Of a stretch of 64,000 nucleotides of DNA, positions 1 to 13,100 are shown piece by piece. This stretch comes from Zonotrichia leucophrys gambelii (Eukaryota; Chordata; Aves; Passeriformes; Passerellidae). The stretch spans positions 4,154,001-4,218,000 of the forward strand of contig NC_088175.1 in NCBI RefSeq assembly GCF_028769735.1, written 5' to 3'. Each line of letters begins with the position of its first letter. The first letter of the stretch is position 1. A model generated the notes under the pieces. It was not told the DNA's origin. It saw nothing but the letters and a program-made list of their open reading frames with translations, and searched no databases. Both the position numbers and the translations under genes were made by a program.

Positions 1-2802
1 TTAATTGAAACCAATGCTAGCTGGCCATTATTTTGTTTGGGAAGAATGTCAGGGTCACATCACCTTTTCTATCCCAAATAATAGACTAGCATGAGTTTCC
101 TTTCTGCCTTCTGGATCTTCTCAATCAACACTATAAGAGGTTCTTCAGACAAGTCTTCCAAGGTTTTTGCTTGAGAGTTATCCAGATGAGTATTCAACTT
201 TATTTTAATCTAATGACTTTTATATTAATCGACAGAAAAGTTGTTCCTTCTCATTGAATAAGGTTATCCTTTCTCTCATTTCTATTTAGTGAAGTAGCAG
301 CACCATCCTTAGCATTTCCTTGGCTCTTATTAGGCTGTTATTCTTATTAGTCTGAAATCTGCAGGGTAAAATTATGCATTTCCTCTTCTTGTGAGTTCTT
401 AATTTTTTAGCAGTTTTCTACAATCCCCAGTTTCTAATTTTTATTATTTCTAGTATATCCTCAATATTTTCATCTGTTATAAAAATCATTTTATCAGGAG
501 ATATATTTGTTTGGCAACCAATAGACTGCTTTGATTTTTTAGTAGGGTCTGCACTGTGCTATGTGTTACATAGACATATTGGAAATTAGTTTACACTTAA
601 AATAGTGGTTTTCTCAGGCTTTTTTACAGGTCCTCTGCCCAGGGTACCTTCACTTGAACTGGGAAGCAGCACAGTGGGACACCAGGGGTGTGCTGAGCTG
701 ACCTGCTAATCCTTCTAAGCCATAAGGCTGCAGTAATTTCTCCATCACATGGTCCTGCCCCAGGAAATTCCTTCTGGTCACATTCCCTGTAGCAAATGTC
801 CCCCAAATGTCCTCAGACAGAGCCACTTTTGATTTAGCATGCTGCACCATACGAAAGGACAGAGGTTCTCCCAAGGCCCTTCCTCACCATTGGGAATCGT
901 TCAAAGCCAATCACAGAGCTAAGCACAGCTTAAATTCATGTGACTCAAGGCTTAAGGAAACATTAGCACAAATCTCTGCAAAAGCCAGCCACCATGATTT
1001 GTAGGTGAGCTTTCCCAGCTGCCTGTAGGAGAGCAAGTTTTATGGCCAGCTTGGTTTTCCTTTGTGCAGGAGGAGATTTCTCTCCCCTTCTCTTCCTCCA
1101 GATTGACCCAGCAGAGAGAGCGAGTGTGTGTGTGTGTCCCTGGGGAAGGAGAGACCTGTGGGCACAAGGGCAGCTGGAGTGCAGATATGATGTCAGATGT
1201 GCTTTAACACAGCTGGCAGAACGCCATGAACCAGGATTTTTAGTGTTTGAGGGATTTGCATGACTTCCAGATGTTCACTGTATGATCAATCTTGCTATGT
1301 GCACAAGAAGCATGTCCCCATGCACGTGTAAAACAAAGCCTGCCTAACCCAGGGAGTGAATGAGGGCATGCTTGCCTTCCTGGAAGGCTTTTGTTTGCTT
1401 TTCTGTTCAGATTTCATGTCAGGTCATCCACTGTTTCTGTCAGCCTCATGAGATTAACACAGGGCTTTATGGCTGCTATGATGATGTAATACCTTGATTT
1501 CACTGAAATTGAAGAATCTGTGTGAAAGAAAATGGATTTTAAATTACAACAACTTAAAGTTACCTGTCTGAGCTTATAGAGATGGACACAGTGTTTGAAG
1601 GCACAAAACAGCCTTTGAACAGAGGATTGGGAAGGAGTCTTCTCTGCAGGCAGGTCATGCTGTAATTGTTTCTAAAGCCTTTCTTGTCACATCCTCTAAT
1701 GAAACTGCTGCTGGCCAGGGTCAGAGACACTGCTGCAAGAGCTGCATCCCTGGCTTGAAATGGTGCAGCAGTGCCTGAGTGTTCCTGTCAGTCACTATGA
1801 ATTTACTCCATTATAAATTGAATTGGGATCAGACCCTTCACAGAGAGCAACAGTTCTACTCTTTCCAAAAGCATCAGCATTTTAGTGTTAAAAAAGCCTA
1901 TTCCCCCATATAACCCTAAAAAACTGTGCATGACGACTATTCTGTGCAGACTAAGCCTTACATTTTCATTCTCCACAAGAGATACTAAAGCTTAAAGCTA
2001 CTTGCAACAGAAAGGTGACTAATAAATGAAACAGAAACTGGGAGTTGGAAAGTACCAGATTAAAGCAATGCCCAAACCCTAAATCTTAAGTGGAAGGTTT
2101 CAGGAAGCCAAAGCTGGCAGATTTGATTTGTTTTGTCTCACTGACTCTGAAGATGAAGCAGAGAGGAGGAGGGCATTGGGTTTATTGCTCACCCCCTGGC
2201 TATAATTGCACTTGAAACAGAAAGACTTTGAAGACAAATCTTCCAACTGTTGAAGACTCAGCACTCAAAAGGATCTCCACTGGCTCCAGCCATGGTCATA
2301 TATTGAAATCACACCCTTGCCTCATTGCATTACAGTAAATATTATCACCAAAGACTGGAAATAGGTGGGTCCTGTTTGAGACCATGATCCACTGAGGAGC
2401 ACAAAAAATGGGAAGTTTTCACCTACTTTTCAACCTTGGTGTGGAGACAGACACAGTGTGGGCACAAGTTCTGGAATCTGACATCTCCTCTGCCACGAAG
2501 CCCATGGTCACCAGAAGTCTCCAAGGTGGCCAGGGCAGTGTTGGGTTGGGAATGCAGTGTCCAGGCTGGAACAAATCCCACAGTCCTTGCTTGAGCTCCC
2601 TCCCTGGTCTGCAGCCCCACACCTGCCCAGCCCAGCTGCTCCTGGTGCCCTGGGCACAGACAGGTGTGCCATCCCCCACTGATTGCCAGCTGCTGAAGGT
2701 CTGACCCCAATTTCACTCCCCTGAGGGGCCAGAAAAACAAAAAGCAGCCAACTGAACCCAAGGACCAGGAATTAGGATTCTTGTACTTATTTATGATTTC
2801 AT
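1..2802. other. Unique sequence, no gene recognised
   Basis: I see no coding exon, RNA gene or recognisable repeat here. Open frames are short (at most 136 codons, at 2423-2833 on the minus strand), overlap one another on both strands and show no familiar domain. A short TG run lies near 1126-1138. The 2160-2220 stretch is somewhat richer in G and C but carries no recognisable motif. The most likely status is intergenic or intronic DNA. Confidence 0.6.
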
Positions 2803-2937
2803 CGTGGCTTGGGTTAACTCGCTGAACTAGCATGATTCAAATTACTCACCAATAAAATGCAAATAACTGTTCCTCACGGGAGTGTAATGAGATTCCACTC
2901 ACCCTTTTCTACTGCTTTGCAATCCTCACATTAAGGC
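2803..2937 (+). repeat. MIR-like ancient SINE relic
   Basis: The order of motifs follows the core and 3' half of the MIR/tRNA-derived SINE superfamily. A segment like 'gtggcttgggttaact' comes first, then a 'caataaaatgcaaataa' stretch (MIR: about 'tgtaaaatggggataata'), then 'gtaatgagatt', then 'ctgctttgcaatcctcaca' (SINE tail: 'gctttgcaaaccttaa'). Identity is low, as expected for a repeat older than birds. The tRNA-like head with A and B boxes is not seen. It could be a chance resemblance or another core-SINE such as AmnSINE or LFSINE. Confidence 0.45.
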
Positions 2938-3967
2938 ATTTATTTCTGTGCAGGTGCTTTCTGGGTGGTTATTGTCTGAATGAGATGGAAGCTAGATTTG
3001 TTTTGTTTAACATTCACTGTCACACTATTTGAAAATCTCAGTCTGGTTTTACCAACCAGCTATTTTTTCTCTTCACACAAGAAGAGCATCCTGAATACCA
3101 AATAATCCGTGAAGTGTGTTTAAGCACAGTATTACTGGAACAAGATTGCTGCATCATTTGTGAACTTTCCCATGGGGAAACAAAAAGGCAAAGCTGCAAT
3201 AAATCTCCAGGTAAATCTTGCTATAGAGGAGATCAGTCAGAGACATCCTTCATTCAGAGGCAACTAATTTATTCCTAAACCAAATAGAAAATATTGCTAT
3301 CAATGTCAGGATTTTCCAGAGGTTGTGAAAATTGCTAGAGTCGAATGAAAGAATATTTTCAGCACTCTAACGACAAAATAAAATTACAATTGTGCTTTTC
3401 TTGGCTGTGAGGGATACAGTAAGAAAGTCCACTGTGTGTCTACAAGGGAAAATATTCCTTATTTTAGGAGGATGTGTGTGATTCCATGTAGTGACAAAGA
3501 GGAGAGTCCTATGGAGAAGAACTCATGGAGTGACACCTTGATGGTCTGTCCCCACTGTGAGTACTTGAATAGTGGGGTTTAGCAATGAGAAAGGGGCTGA
3601 GTGTTTATTACTGAATTATGCCCTGAAGGAGGAAGGTCTGTATTTAATGAGATTTTGTGGATTTTTTACCATAAGTGGCCCTGAATGACTCACTTTTTTG
3701 AAACTCATGAACTAAAAGCTGTGATTCCCAAATCACAAACAAAATAGAAAACAAAAATAGAGGGCACTGCTATTCTTTGGACTTCCATGAGGAGCTTGCT
3801 CTGCTACACTTTCTGCCAGCTGTGGTTGCAAAGAGAGCAAGGTTCAGCTCATCTCTCTGTAGGTGTCCTACAGATGGCTGCAACACCCCTGGTTTTCAAT
3901 TCAGCCAAGGAGGGCAGCAAGTGGCTCAGCTCATCCCAAAAAAGGCACTGCTTTTCACTATAGGAAC
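2938..3967. other. Unique sequence, no gene recognised
   Basis: Nothing recognisable. Open frames are under 100 codons and lack domain similarity. The stretch is AT-rich with short A runs. Confidence 0.55.
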
Positions 3968-4205
3968 CATACCTAAACTCTCCTGAATATATCAGGAAGA
4001 AATTCTTCCCTGTGAGGGTGCTGAGGCCTTGGCACAGGGTGCCCAGAGCAGCTGTGGCTGCCCCATCCCTGGCAGTGCTCAAGGCCAGGTTGGATGTGGC
4101 TTTGAGCAGCCTGGTCTGGTGGAAAGTGTCCCTGCCCATGGCAGGGGGGTTGGAGCTGGATGAACTTTAATTCCCCTTCCAACCCAAACCAGTCTGATTT
4201 GGTGA
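3968..4205 (+). mobile_element. CR1 LINE, 5'-truncated 3' end
   Basis: This is the 3' terminal part of an avian CR1 non-LTR retrotransposon. The typical run is present in order: 'aagaaattcttccctgtgag', 'ggcacagggtgcccagagca', 'ccctggcagtgctcaaggcc', 'ttggagctggatgaactt', then 'cccttccaacccaaacca'. CR1 copies are usually truncated at the 5' end, and only the end of ORF2 plus the 3' UTR is left here. The terminal 8-bp ATTCTATG-type repeats are decayed, ending about 4200. CR1 does not make clear target duplications, and none is seen. Confidence 0.93.
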
Positions 4206-6258
4206 TATTGACCAAGATTTATTTGGCTGCAAGGAGAGTTCAGGATGATGTTCTTAGGTCAGGCACCTTCATTGCAGTGACATAGATTTCAGCAAGGTGG
4301 ATTGCAGGAAACCCAAACAAATACAGTGTGTGCAAGGCCAGGTCTGCAATCCCCACAAGTACCTCAGATCAGGTCTCCATTTGAGTCCCTACCCTGCTCA
4401 TGCCCTTTGTGGCTCTGTAAGAACACTTCACTTGCTGTGGTACAACAAATTCCAGCAGCTGCTCAATGTATGCAGCTTAATGCCAGGGGAAAATGTACCA
4501 TCTACTCTGGGAAAACACCAGAACCAGCATGTTCTGAATATTTCCAGGGTGTGGGGAGAAAGATGAAGTATAAAGAAGTTAGATGGGTTTTTAAAAATTA
4601 TTTATTATATTTTCATGCAAAGGTCCACATTTTCTGTGGGGTTTTGCAGAGAAATCCTCTGGTGTGGATCCCTTTTAGCTGGGGAGAGTGTGGGGTGAGG
4701 AGGGAATTAAGAAACAGAATTGCATCTGAATCAGAACATCTAGTTCTTTTCCTTTATTGACTCTCTTGTCTTCTCCTCCTTTAAGAAACAGGCAAAATAA
4801 GCCTCAAATTGTCATAATTATGTTCTCTCACATTGTCTTACAATTTAATTATTATTAAAGAACCCATTTGGATATCAGTTACAACAGTCTATATCCAGTT
4901 TGGCTTCTCCAATGTCAATGACATTGCAATAGTATAAGACTGCAGTGAGCTCGAAATGAGCCCTGAAGCCTTCATTATTCTCTGTGAAAAAAAAAGTAAT
5001 TTCTACTCATTTATCTCATTCCGAATTTCAATGAAGCCCTTAGTAATATCTCTCAATTCCAGTTTTAAGTATTGATAGTAACCTGCTGTGTGACACATAT
5101 AATATCCAGCATTGCCTATTGCACCACATGAATCTGCTTCCAGTAAATAGGAATGAGCCTGAGGTAATCTTTGAAAGTGTATATTCAGTTGTGCTAGAGG
5201 GCTTTTTATGGTTAATGGCTGTAACTGTCATAGTCTTGGATTCAAATCCAAATAAATTCTCCTCCATCCCAATTCCTTTGGTAATTTGCCTATATCATAA
5301 GGCATCAGTGCAATGTCTTATGATGCACACAATGAGGAGAGTCCAGAATGCAGGTGATTTATAGAAATGGTGAATTGGGCAACTGTCCAAACTTAATTCT
5401 TGTTCAGGGTTTGCTCTTGCCTTCCACTGCTGTAACACTGAGGCACTTGGGCTGTTCCCCTGCTCTTCTGATTATGCTTTCATGAGAGAGGCAGCTGTGT
5501 GGGAGGTTTGGATGCAAAGAGCTTAAAGATCAAGCCTTGGCTTGGTGTGGAGTTGTTAAAAATGCTCAGGGCCATATTCAGATTAGCTGTTGAGAGTTGC
5601 ATCTCCATTAGTGTAATTTAAGGATGTATCCAAAAGTAGAAAAAAATCTTCTCTTTGGATCACCTTTTTAACCCAATATCTTGATTTTAAACAGTGTTTT
5701 TGAAGAACTGTAAGTGAATCCACATCCAGAATTACATTGCCAGTAGCAACTCTCAGAAATGTCAGTAAAGATAAATTTGAATCTGACATATTGTTAAGTT
5801 TGGATCACTCCCTTGTCAGTGAGACAACTTCTCTGCAGAGCATCATTAGCTCATGTCTCCTCTAGGCAGAAGCAGTGAGAATTTTATATTTAGAGGAGAA
5901 AAAAAAAAAGAAAACAGTAGTAATGACTAGGAGCATCTGTAGAATAAAACACCCTTCTGTGTTTAAAGTCAGGTACACAAACTCCCACAGTAACACAATC
6001 CTTTAGAGATTGTGAGACATTTAGACACATTTGCTCTCCTCAGACAAGGCCAGTACTGAAGACATCAAGTAGAAACTTGTGGAGTTTCTGTATTTTGGCA
6101 TACCAGTTCTAATTCCCTTCTGTTGCATTGAATAGATCTCTGTCTGTCAAAGACAAGGTGGGAAAAAGTGCTGTGTAACCTCTGCGAAAATGCAAACAGC
6201 ATCATTAGGCCAGACTGGCAGAAGCACAGAGCTGTCACCTCTCCAGATTACTGAAAAT
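4206..6258. other. Unique sequence, no gene recognised
   Basis: No gene, RNA or repeat recognised. The 152-codon open frame at 4302-4760 (plus) has no recognisable domain and overlaps a second frame over the same bases, so it is treated as chance. Confidence 0.55.
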
Positions 6259-6429
6259 GAGAAAAGAGGGAGGAAAAGAAAGAAAGGAAAGAAAGGAAAG
6301 AAAGGAAAGAAAGGAAGAAAGAAAGAAAGAAAAGAAAGAAAAGAAAGAAAAGAAAGAAAAGAAAGAAAAGAAAGAAAAGAAAGAAAAGAAAGAAAAGAAA
6401 GAAAAGAAAAAAAGAAAGAAAGAAAAGAA

Positions 6430-6481
<52 letters not shown>

Positions 6482-6486
6482 AAAGG
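6259..6486 (+). repeat. Pure purine microsatellite (GAAA/GAAAA/GGAAA)
   Basis: All 228 bases on the plus strand are A or G. Three sub-blocks are visible: an interrupted GGAAA-type array at about 6275-6315, a roughly 9-bp GAAAGAAAA array at about 6325-6410, and a GAAA array at about 6428-6483. The tract generates long Lys/Glu/Arg-rich or Phe/Ser/Leu-rich open frames on both strands (up to 191 codons) that are not genes. Length probably varies between individuals and is prone to assembly error. Confidence 0.98.
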
Positions 6487-8651
6487 CACTGGGACTGTAA
6501 GTATCCAGACCAATGGTATCTGGTCAGAAAATCTGAGAGATTACCACAAATCTCCTGCAATTCATGGCTTGCACCCTTGTAACTTGCCTGGACAGAAGGG
6601 TAAAACACAGCATGAATCTCTTTCAATCATGTCTAAAGGAGCTGCAGGAGACTCTGCTCAGAGAATGAGCAGTGTCCCATCACACATCTGCAGTTCAGCT
6701 GCTTTTACTGGTGTGCTGAAATCCCAGATCCTCTTTAGCTGCTATTTTCCTGTTCATTTTCTTTGGGTTGCCCAGTGGCAGGATGGGGCTTCATTTTCAC
6801 TCCTATGCCTTAACTGCAGGGCTGGTCACTGATTTTTGTCCACTTAAAGCACAAAAGCAAAGCTGCATAGGAAGTCTAAGTAGGCTATGGTTAAATTCAG
6901 GGCTGCTTTGTGGAGGAACAGGGACAGGTGGACACAATCACTGCGTGGTTCAGCCTCCTGGAATCAATGACAAGCACTCACAGAAGATAAATTAAAGCCA
7001 GGGTCCAAAAGGGATCCAAATATAACCACATTATCTCATGTGTCTCTGTGTTTCTGGTGCTGTGTCAGTGAGCAGTGATGTGTTGCATCAGATTGCCACA
7101 TCCCAAGTACTGGATGTCATATCAAGCAAGTGAAATACTGCCTAGCAAACACCAGACTTAATATGATTCATCACCCTGAATAATCAGTATGTTGAAACCC
7201 TCTGTAATCTGTGCTTAGAAATATGCAGTGGTATTTTTTTTTCCCTCTAATCTATAGCTGTAGAATGGAAACCATAAGGTCAGATGGGAAATATGTTGGA
7301 GATAAGCCAGCTGGTGAATGGAGGAGAAAAAAGGGTTATTTTAAAACCCTTTATTTTATTTTTATTTTATTTTATTTTTTTATTATTTATTTTAAAAATA
7401 AACTCACAGAGTTTCTTTACTCCTTAGGAGTAAAATTTAAGTATCTTTCCAGGTGGAAGGATAAAATGACATGTCAGCTGTGTCTGTAAAGTGGAAGGAA
7501 ATGTTAATTCCCTCTTCTCCACAAACATCTCATGCGTGCCTCAGTTTTCCCCAAATGGTAATATTTTAATGTACCATGAGGAGACAAGGAAAATAAATAT
7601 GTTAGTGAATGTGAAGCACTTGAATGCTGTGTCAAAGAATGCACAGAAAAATGAGCAGAAATTCAGGTGGAAGACTGGACATGTGTGTCTTAGTGCTTTT
7701 CTTACTGAAATGCAGATTATAAAATAAACAAACAAAAAAACTCCATAAATTGACACTGGGTTGGTGTGTTTTCTGTCAAGCTTGAGAAGTCAGTCAGTCT
7801 TTGTCTCTTCAACCAGGGCCAAACTTGTGGGGTTTGAGTGTTTCAAGAGCAGCATCAGTTCCAGCCAAGATGTTTCCCCTTCCTGAGGCTGTAGAGCCTC
7901 GAAATTCTGTCTTTACCAGAAACCATTCTTTTGCCAAGGAGAAAATCAATTGAGTGTTAAAGGGCCTGCACTGCTCCCTGTTTGCCAAGAAACCTCTTCA
8001 GCAGTGTTGGAATTACAAATGGAAGTTGCTAAGTATTTATTTGCATTACAATGCCACTTGAATCTGATACTAGGACAGGTTTTGGGACTACAAAGAATGC
8101 AGAGATATCTTTGTTTCTTGACTCTTGTTTCAAAGAGCTGATAGAATGTGCTTTTACAATGGTCCCACAGCATGTACTGGCACCTAGAATCATTACTACG
8201 TTTTCACTATTAGCCTGGATTAATAATTCATTAATGAATGGAATTAATGTCTTAATGATTTGCTATTCTTAAATCCTGTACATTTTAAAATTAGGAAAAA
8301 GGCCAAGCTCAATGAAGGGTTTGGAATCAGTTGGTGTAAAACTAAATTAAATTGTGTGCTGTCGAGAGCTGCAACCGTGATTTGAAGTCAGAATGAAAGA
8401 GAAAGAAATCAGAAATTATTTCCTGATTCTCACAGCATATGAAATCATGAATGATCGAGATTTGCTAGTATATTTTAATTAAGAGTAATTTCAAAGAACA
8501 CAAGTCCTGAAAGGGGATCTCTGCTATCTCCTGGTGCTTACAGTGCATGAGGGAAACTGCATTCAGTTGCCCTTGCTGTGTGATGCAGCCCATGCTAAAG
8601 AGCTGCCCAACATCACATCTGACATTCTTTCCCCATGGAAAGGACACTTTC
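6487..8651. other. Unique sequence with one AT-rich patch
   Basis: No gene or repeat family recognised apart from the TTTTA-rich run at 7347-7400, listed separately. Open frames are 92 codons or shorter, excluding the frame that runs out of the purine tract. Confidence 0.55.
7347..7400. repeat. AT-rich simple repeat (TTTTA)n
   Basis: An imperfect TTTTA/TTTA run, pure A/T over almost the whole interval. It may be an old poly(A) tail read on the other strand, but no retroposon body is recognisable beside it. Confidence 0.8.
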
Positions 8652-9050
8652 AGTCACTGTTGCAGACATCTTTTTATGAAAATCCTTTCCTTAGGATTTT
8701 TCTTCCTGAGAATCTGAGAGGCCTCAGGAACAACATGTAAACAATGATTATCTGCTGCTGTGGAATGCAACAGGTGCATCTGTGATTGGCCCATGTTGGA
8801 TGTTTGTAATTAATGGCCAATCCCAGCCCAGCTGGCTTGGACCCTCTGTCCGAGCCACAGTCCTTTGTTTTCATTCCTTTCTATTCTTAGCTTACCCTTC
8901 TGAGATTAAACTTTTCCTTCTATTCTTTTTACTATAGTTATAATGTAATATATATATCATAAAATAATAAATCAAGCCTTCTGAAATATGGAGTCAAATC
9001 CTCATCTTTTCCCTCATCCAAATACCCGTGTGACCACTGTCACAAGTCAC
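8652..9050 (+). mobile_element. ERVK-like solo LTR with 6-bp TSD
   Basis: The LTR body is 8658-9044 (387 bp), starting TG and ending CA. It is flanked by a perfect 6-bp duplication AGTCAC at 8652-8657 and 9045-9050. Six-base duplications are typical of class II (ERVK) integration. An AATAAA signal lies at 8966-8971, 78 bp before the 3' end, the same distance as in the other full family copies here. An inverted CCAAT motif ('gtgattggcc') is near 8780. A hairpin with arms at 8679-8686 and 8693-8700 lies near the 5' end. No internal gag/pol/env sequence is attached, so this is a product of LTR-LTR recombination. Related copies are at 26015, 33164 and 62261. Confidence 0.95.
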
Positions 9051-9835
9051 CTCAGCACCTGCAGAAAAGTGCAGGTCCAGAGGAGGGAATAGCCCCTCAA
9101 CACTGACCACAAAGTGCCCTTTGACAGTTTTTGCACAGGTGTAGGGACAGGCCAGGGGTTTGGTACACATGAGGGCAGAAGCACAGATCCTTCTGCTCAG
9201 GGATGAGAGTCACAGATGTCCCTGCCATGACTTTTTGCTCCAGATACGTGGATGTGACCCCATGTGGGGTTTGTGAACTCAGCTACCCTGCAGTGCTTGG
9301 GGACAGCATGGCTATGAAGGTGACAAGGCATTCCCTGCAGTGGCACAAAACAAACCACAGGGCTTGGGCTGCTCTCACTGGGTCTGCTTGTGAGCTGCAA
9401 AATAACAACCTGAGTCCATCTAGAAACCACAGCTGGATTGCAAACAATGTCATTAAACAAACAACAGCAGCATCATCAAATCTGTTCTCTGAAAACTCAT
9501 TCCTTGTGCTGGGTTAGTGCACAAGGGAGACACAGCACACATATTAATGATTTTGGACAACACGTTGCTCTTACAGTAATTGCTTTTACTGTTATCTTGG
9601 AGACTTTGAAATGACTGCAGCAGATGTATTTTGTGGTGCACCCTGGTACAGTAGTGCTTCCATTTATTATTTATCTCTATTTGGCTCTCTTTCACTTTTT
9701 TTTATTTGTGTGTTTTAATGTCTGCTTTATCTTGGTTTCAGAGGGCCTGTTCCTGGTTTTGGAAGGCACTAGATTGCTAATTTGACCTCAGGCCAGCTTC
9801 TTCCTTGCTATTAGCTTTATAAATAAAAATAGGAT
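9051..9835. other. Unique sequence, no gene recognised
   Basis: Nothing recognisable. Open frames of 104 and 87 codons overlap on opposite strands and have no known domain. Confidence 0.55.
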
Positions 9836-10130
9836 CAAAAAATCATAAAATAATTTAGTATGGATGGGACCTCTATTGGTTTTCTGTTTTGATCTCCTGC
9901 TCAAAATAGGTCCAAGTTTGAAGGTAGATTCAGTTGTCATGGTAGTTCAGGCTGCTAAGGGCTTTACTCTGACTAATTTTTTTAGGATATTTAATTGTGG
10001 ACATTTCACATCCTCTCTGGGTTACTGTTTCAGTGGTTAATCAAACTTCACATTAAAAAAAAATTAAAAATAATCCTAGTATTTAATCATTGTTGCCCTT
10101 GTAACAAAATATGAGTGTTGCATGGTTTTC
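9836..10130 (-). mobile_element. Old CR1 LINE 3' end, minus strand
   Basis: Reading left to right gives the reverse complement of a CR1 tail. It opens with 'aatcataaaataatttag' (CR1 antisense: 'aatcatagaatcatttag'), then 'gggacctctattgg', 'cctgctcaaaataggtcca', 'tttgaaggtagattcagtt', 'gggctttactctgact', 'cctctctgggttactgtt' and 'tgttgcccttgtaac'. These follow the family order over about 290 bp with many substitutions and small indels. This older CR1 is more diverged than the copy at 3968. No coding capacity remains. Confidence 0.8.
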
Positions 10131-13100
10131 CTCAGCTGTGCTCTCCTGAGAAAGGTCAGCTGCATATTTTCCATAACCTCCTATCAGGGAGTTTAAGGCA
10201 GAAATAAGAAACCCCTTTGACCTCTCTTCCTAAGGCTGAGCAATCCTGGTTCATACCCCCTCTCCTAACACAACCTGTGCCTTGTTATTTAATGACCTTG
10301 TTCTGGGCTCACCAAAACATCTCAAAGCCTGTTCTGTACCTGCAGTCTCAAACTAGGGATGTGTTTGGTAAGCATCACTCTGGCAATCCTGAAATACCAA
10401 TGTTTCCCATCAAAGTAAGTCCAGAGTGAAGGTGGAACTCAGAACTATAGGTATAAAATGAGAGCTGAGGAGGTGCAAAAGAATCTGTGCTAGAAACCAG
10501 CATGGCTTCTCTGATTTTTCCCTCCTGAAACCAAAGGTCTCAGCACTGTATGAGCTTAAGAATGCAATTTAGGCTGTAGAAATTTGAGCCTCTCTGCATT
10601 TAAGCAGAGAAGGAAGGGATCAGGTAAGTACCAGCTCACAGTGATTGTTTGTTTCCTTCTCCATTGTTGACTGTTTAGAATTGTTTTAGCTTTTGTAAAC
10701 TTACTGCCAGTTTGCCACATTCTAATGCTTTCCTTGTCCCCACAATCATTGCAGACAGATACAAGCAGATCTATCTCCAAAAGACAGGGTCACCTTCCTG
10801 TGAAAGGCACGCTTAAAATGCAGCAGCAATTTTAAACATGACACAAACAGAGTTGTGCAGGATCCTGGGACTCAGAGGGAGAGGGAGGGCATCCAGAGGA
10901 GCTGAGAGCCACAAGGAGCCCCAGTTCCCATTCTCCTCTAGAGCACAGAGATCCCAAACACACCCCAGCAGCCCAGAGAGCATCCTGGGGCTTAGGCGTT
11001 CTCAAGGAAAATTAAAACACCAATCCTCCATCAGATATAAGTGGCTGAATGATGAAAGGCTCAATGGCAGGACTGGAAGACCCATTAGCATTGGGCAGCT
11101 CCTGGACCTCTTCTGGTTTAGTTTTGCATGAAAGGAGTTTGGTTTGCATGCCCCAGCACCCCTCTGGTGTGAACTAGAAGACACTTAGAGGGGAAGAGGA
11201 GCCTGTTCACCTTAAAACTGCTCCACTGGTCTGAGCTGAAGTGCTCATGTAGAAGCATTAAACTCTTATTTCCATTTCACCTCCAGTCAAGGATACTAAA
11301 CAAAGTAGATGCATCTTCCTGTTCTGTTATGAACATATTTACTTGACAGCAAATGGCATGGAAAGGAAGAAAGTGTGTTTTGGGGCCTCATCAAATTTTT
11401 CTAATCAGATTTTAGTATGCAATTTAAATATGGTTTTGCAATAAACCAGATGATGCTAAAGATGACCAGATCTATTATTTCCATTGTACACATCCCTTTG
11501 CCTTTGGGTTCAAGTGTAAAATGTGCCTTACCAATTTCACTTGCAATTGGGGTCAACATCTGGGGTCTGTATATTGGCACAATACAAATTAAACATCACT
11601 GCTCTTCACAAAGTGGTTTTTCCAAGCATAAAATGTTATAATTCTATGATTCCATGATTTGTCTAAATTGCCCACTATTCATTAAGATGATGATCTCTAA
11701 ATACTGCTAGGAGGTTGAATTGTGCTCCTGTTGTTGGAATTTATTGAGTATGACTCTAGTTTCCTCCGTGTGAAACACTGTAATAAAACCATAAAGCAAT
11801 GCATCAGAGCTGTGATATAAGGGACACACTTTTTATGATCAGATACTGTACCTGTTATGTGGAATATCAGAATGTTCTGTTCAGAATGGATGTGACAGAC
11901 TCCAGAGACAGTGAATCACTGAGCTCTGCACTCCTCCCAGTCTCTCTGCTGGATGCTCAGATGCACCTGTACAGACTTGTAAATATCTTTGACATCAATT
12001 CACTTCTCCTCAGCAACCAGGAGAAAAAAAGTGAGAGGAGAAATGTCAAGGAACTGCAGTTATCACTAAGGAAGTACCAAGCCAGGGAAAAATTTGCTCT
12101 TATTTCCTTTCCAGAAATGGAGCAATACATTCACCACCAGCAATTTCTGATTCTCTCGAATGTTTTCATTCCAACAAAATAACATCTGTGAATAACCCTC
12201 ATTGAACATCAGGAGTTCACTGTGTTTCAGCTGCTTTGTGGGTCAGACGCTGCCTTTGTGCATCCTCAACTCCAAAAGTTTTCCCTCTGCAGATGCCACC
12301 ACCAGCAGTGCATGCGTTGAGTTTCAGGATGCCTCCAGCTGATGTAAGGGGATTACTGAATACACTGTAAATCCTGTCCACAGAGGTCAGTCCTGCCTGC
12401 AAATGAGCAGAAGCCCCCAGGCTTTGGCTGTGGTGTCTCTGGGAGCTGCCCTGGGGTTTGTCACAGTCCCTGGAGTTGTGGGGTACCCAGCAGCTGAGCT
12501 GCTTCCCCCATGGCATCGCCACCTGTCCCACATCACCTGGCAGAGTGATGCCAGTGGTGACCTTAATACCAATGTGCCACTGGTGCTGTTTCTCTGGGTG
12601 GATGCTGAGTTTGAGAGCCAGACAGAATTAAGTCTAGAATTCATATAAGAAAGACAATGATTGCGTCTCATAAAGCTAAAAAAGGAATAATGCAAAGATG
12701 TCAAACTAGGAGCAATGTCCAAGTAAAAACCTGCCTTTGAGCAGAGATCCTTTGGGCTTACCTGTTGGTCAGCTTCCTCTACTTTAATAGTTTTCTATTG
12801 CTATTGTGGAATCAACTGAATATATTGCACTGGTTTCTGTAGCTATCACAGGAATGGCAGATGGTTTTGCTCCTAGGGGATGGTAGTCATCCTTCTGTCT
12901 GTCTCTCAATGAACTAATACAGCTCCATTCATTCTGTGGCTTGCAATCTTTAGTGTAGTTCCCCATACAACATCCCTGAGAGGTAAGCAAGTACAGGAAG
13001 GTGAGGAAGTGCTTTCCCCCTTTTATAGGACAAGTGAGACAAGTGAGGAAAGAAATACAAGAAAGCTGAGGTTTTACAGCACATCAGCATCTATTGCTCA

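Noticed and set aside
6147..6832. Open frames of 130-191 codons through the purine tract on both strands
   Set aside because: They exist only because a repeat of purines cannot encode stops in some frames. The residues are Lys/Glu/Arg or Phe/Ser/Leu low complexity.
11639..11656. CR1 terminal-repeat-like run
   Set aside because: Only 18 bp match and the upstream sequence does not follow CR1 order.
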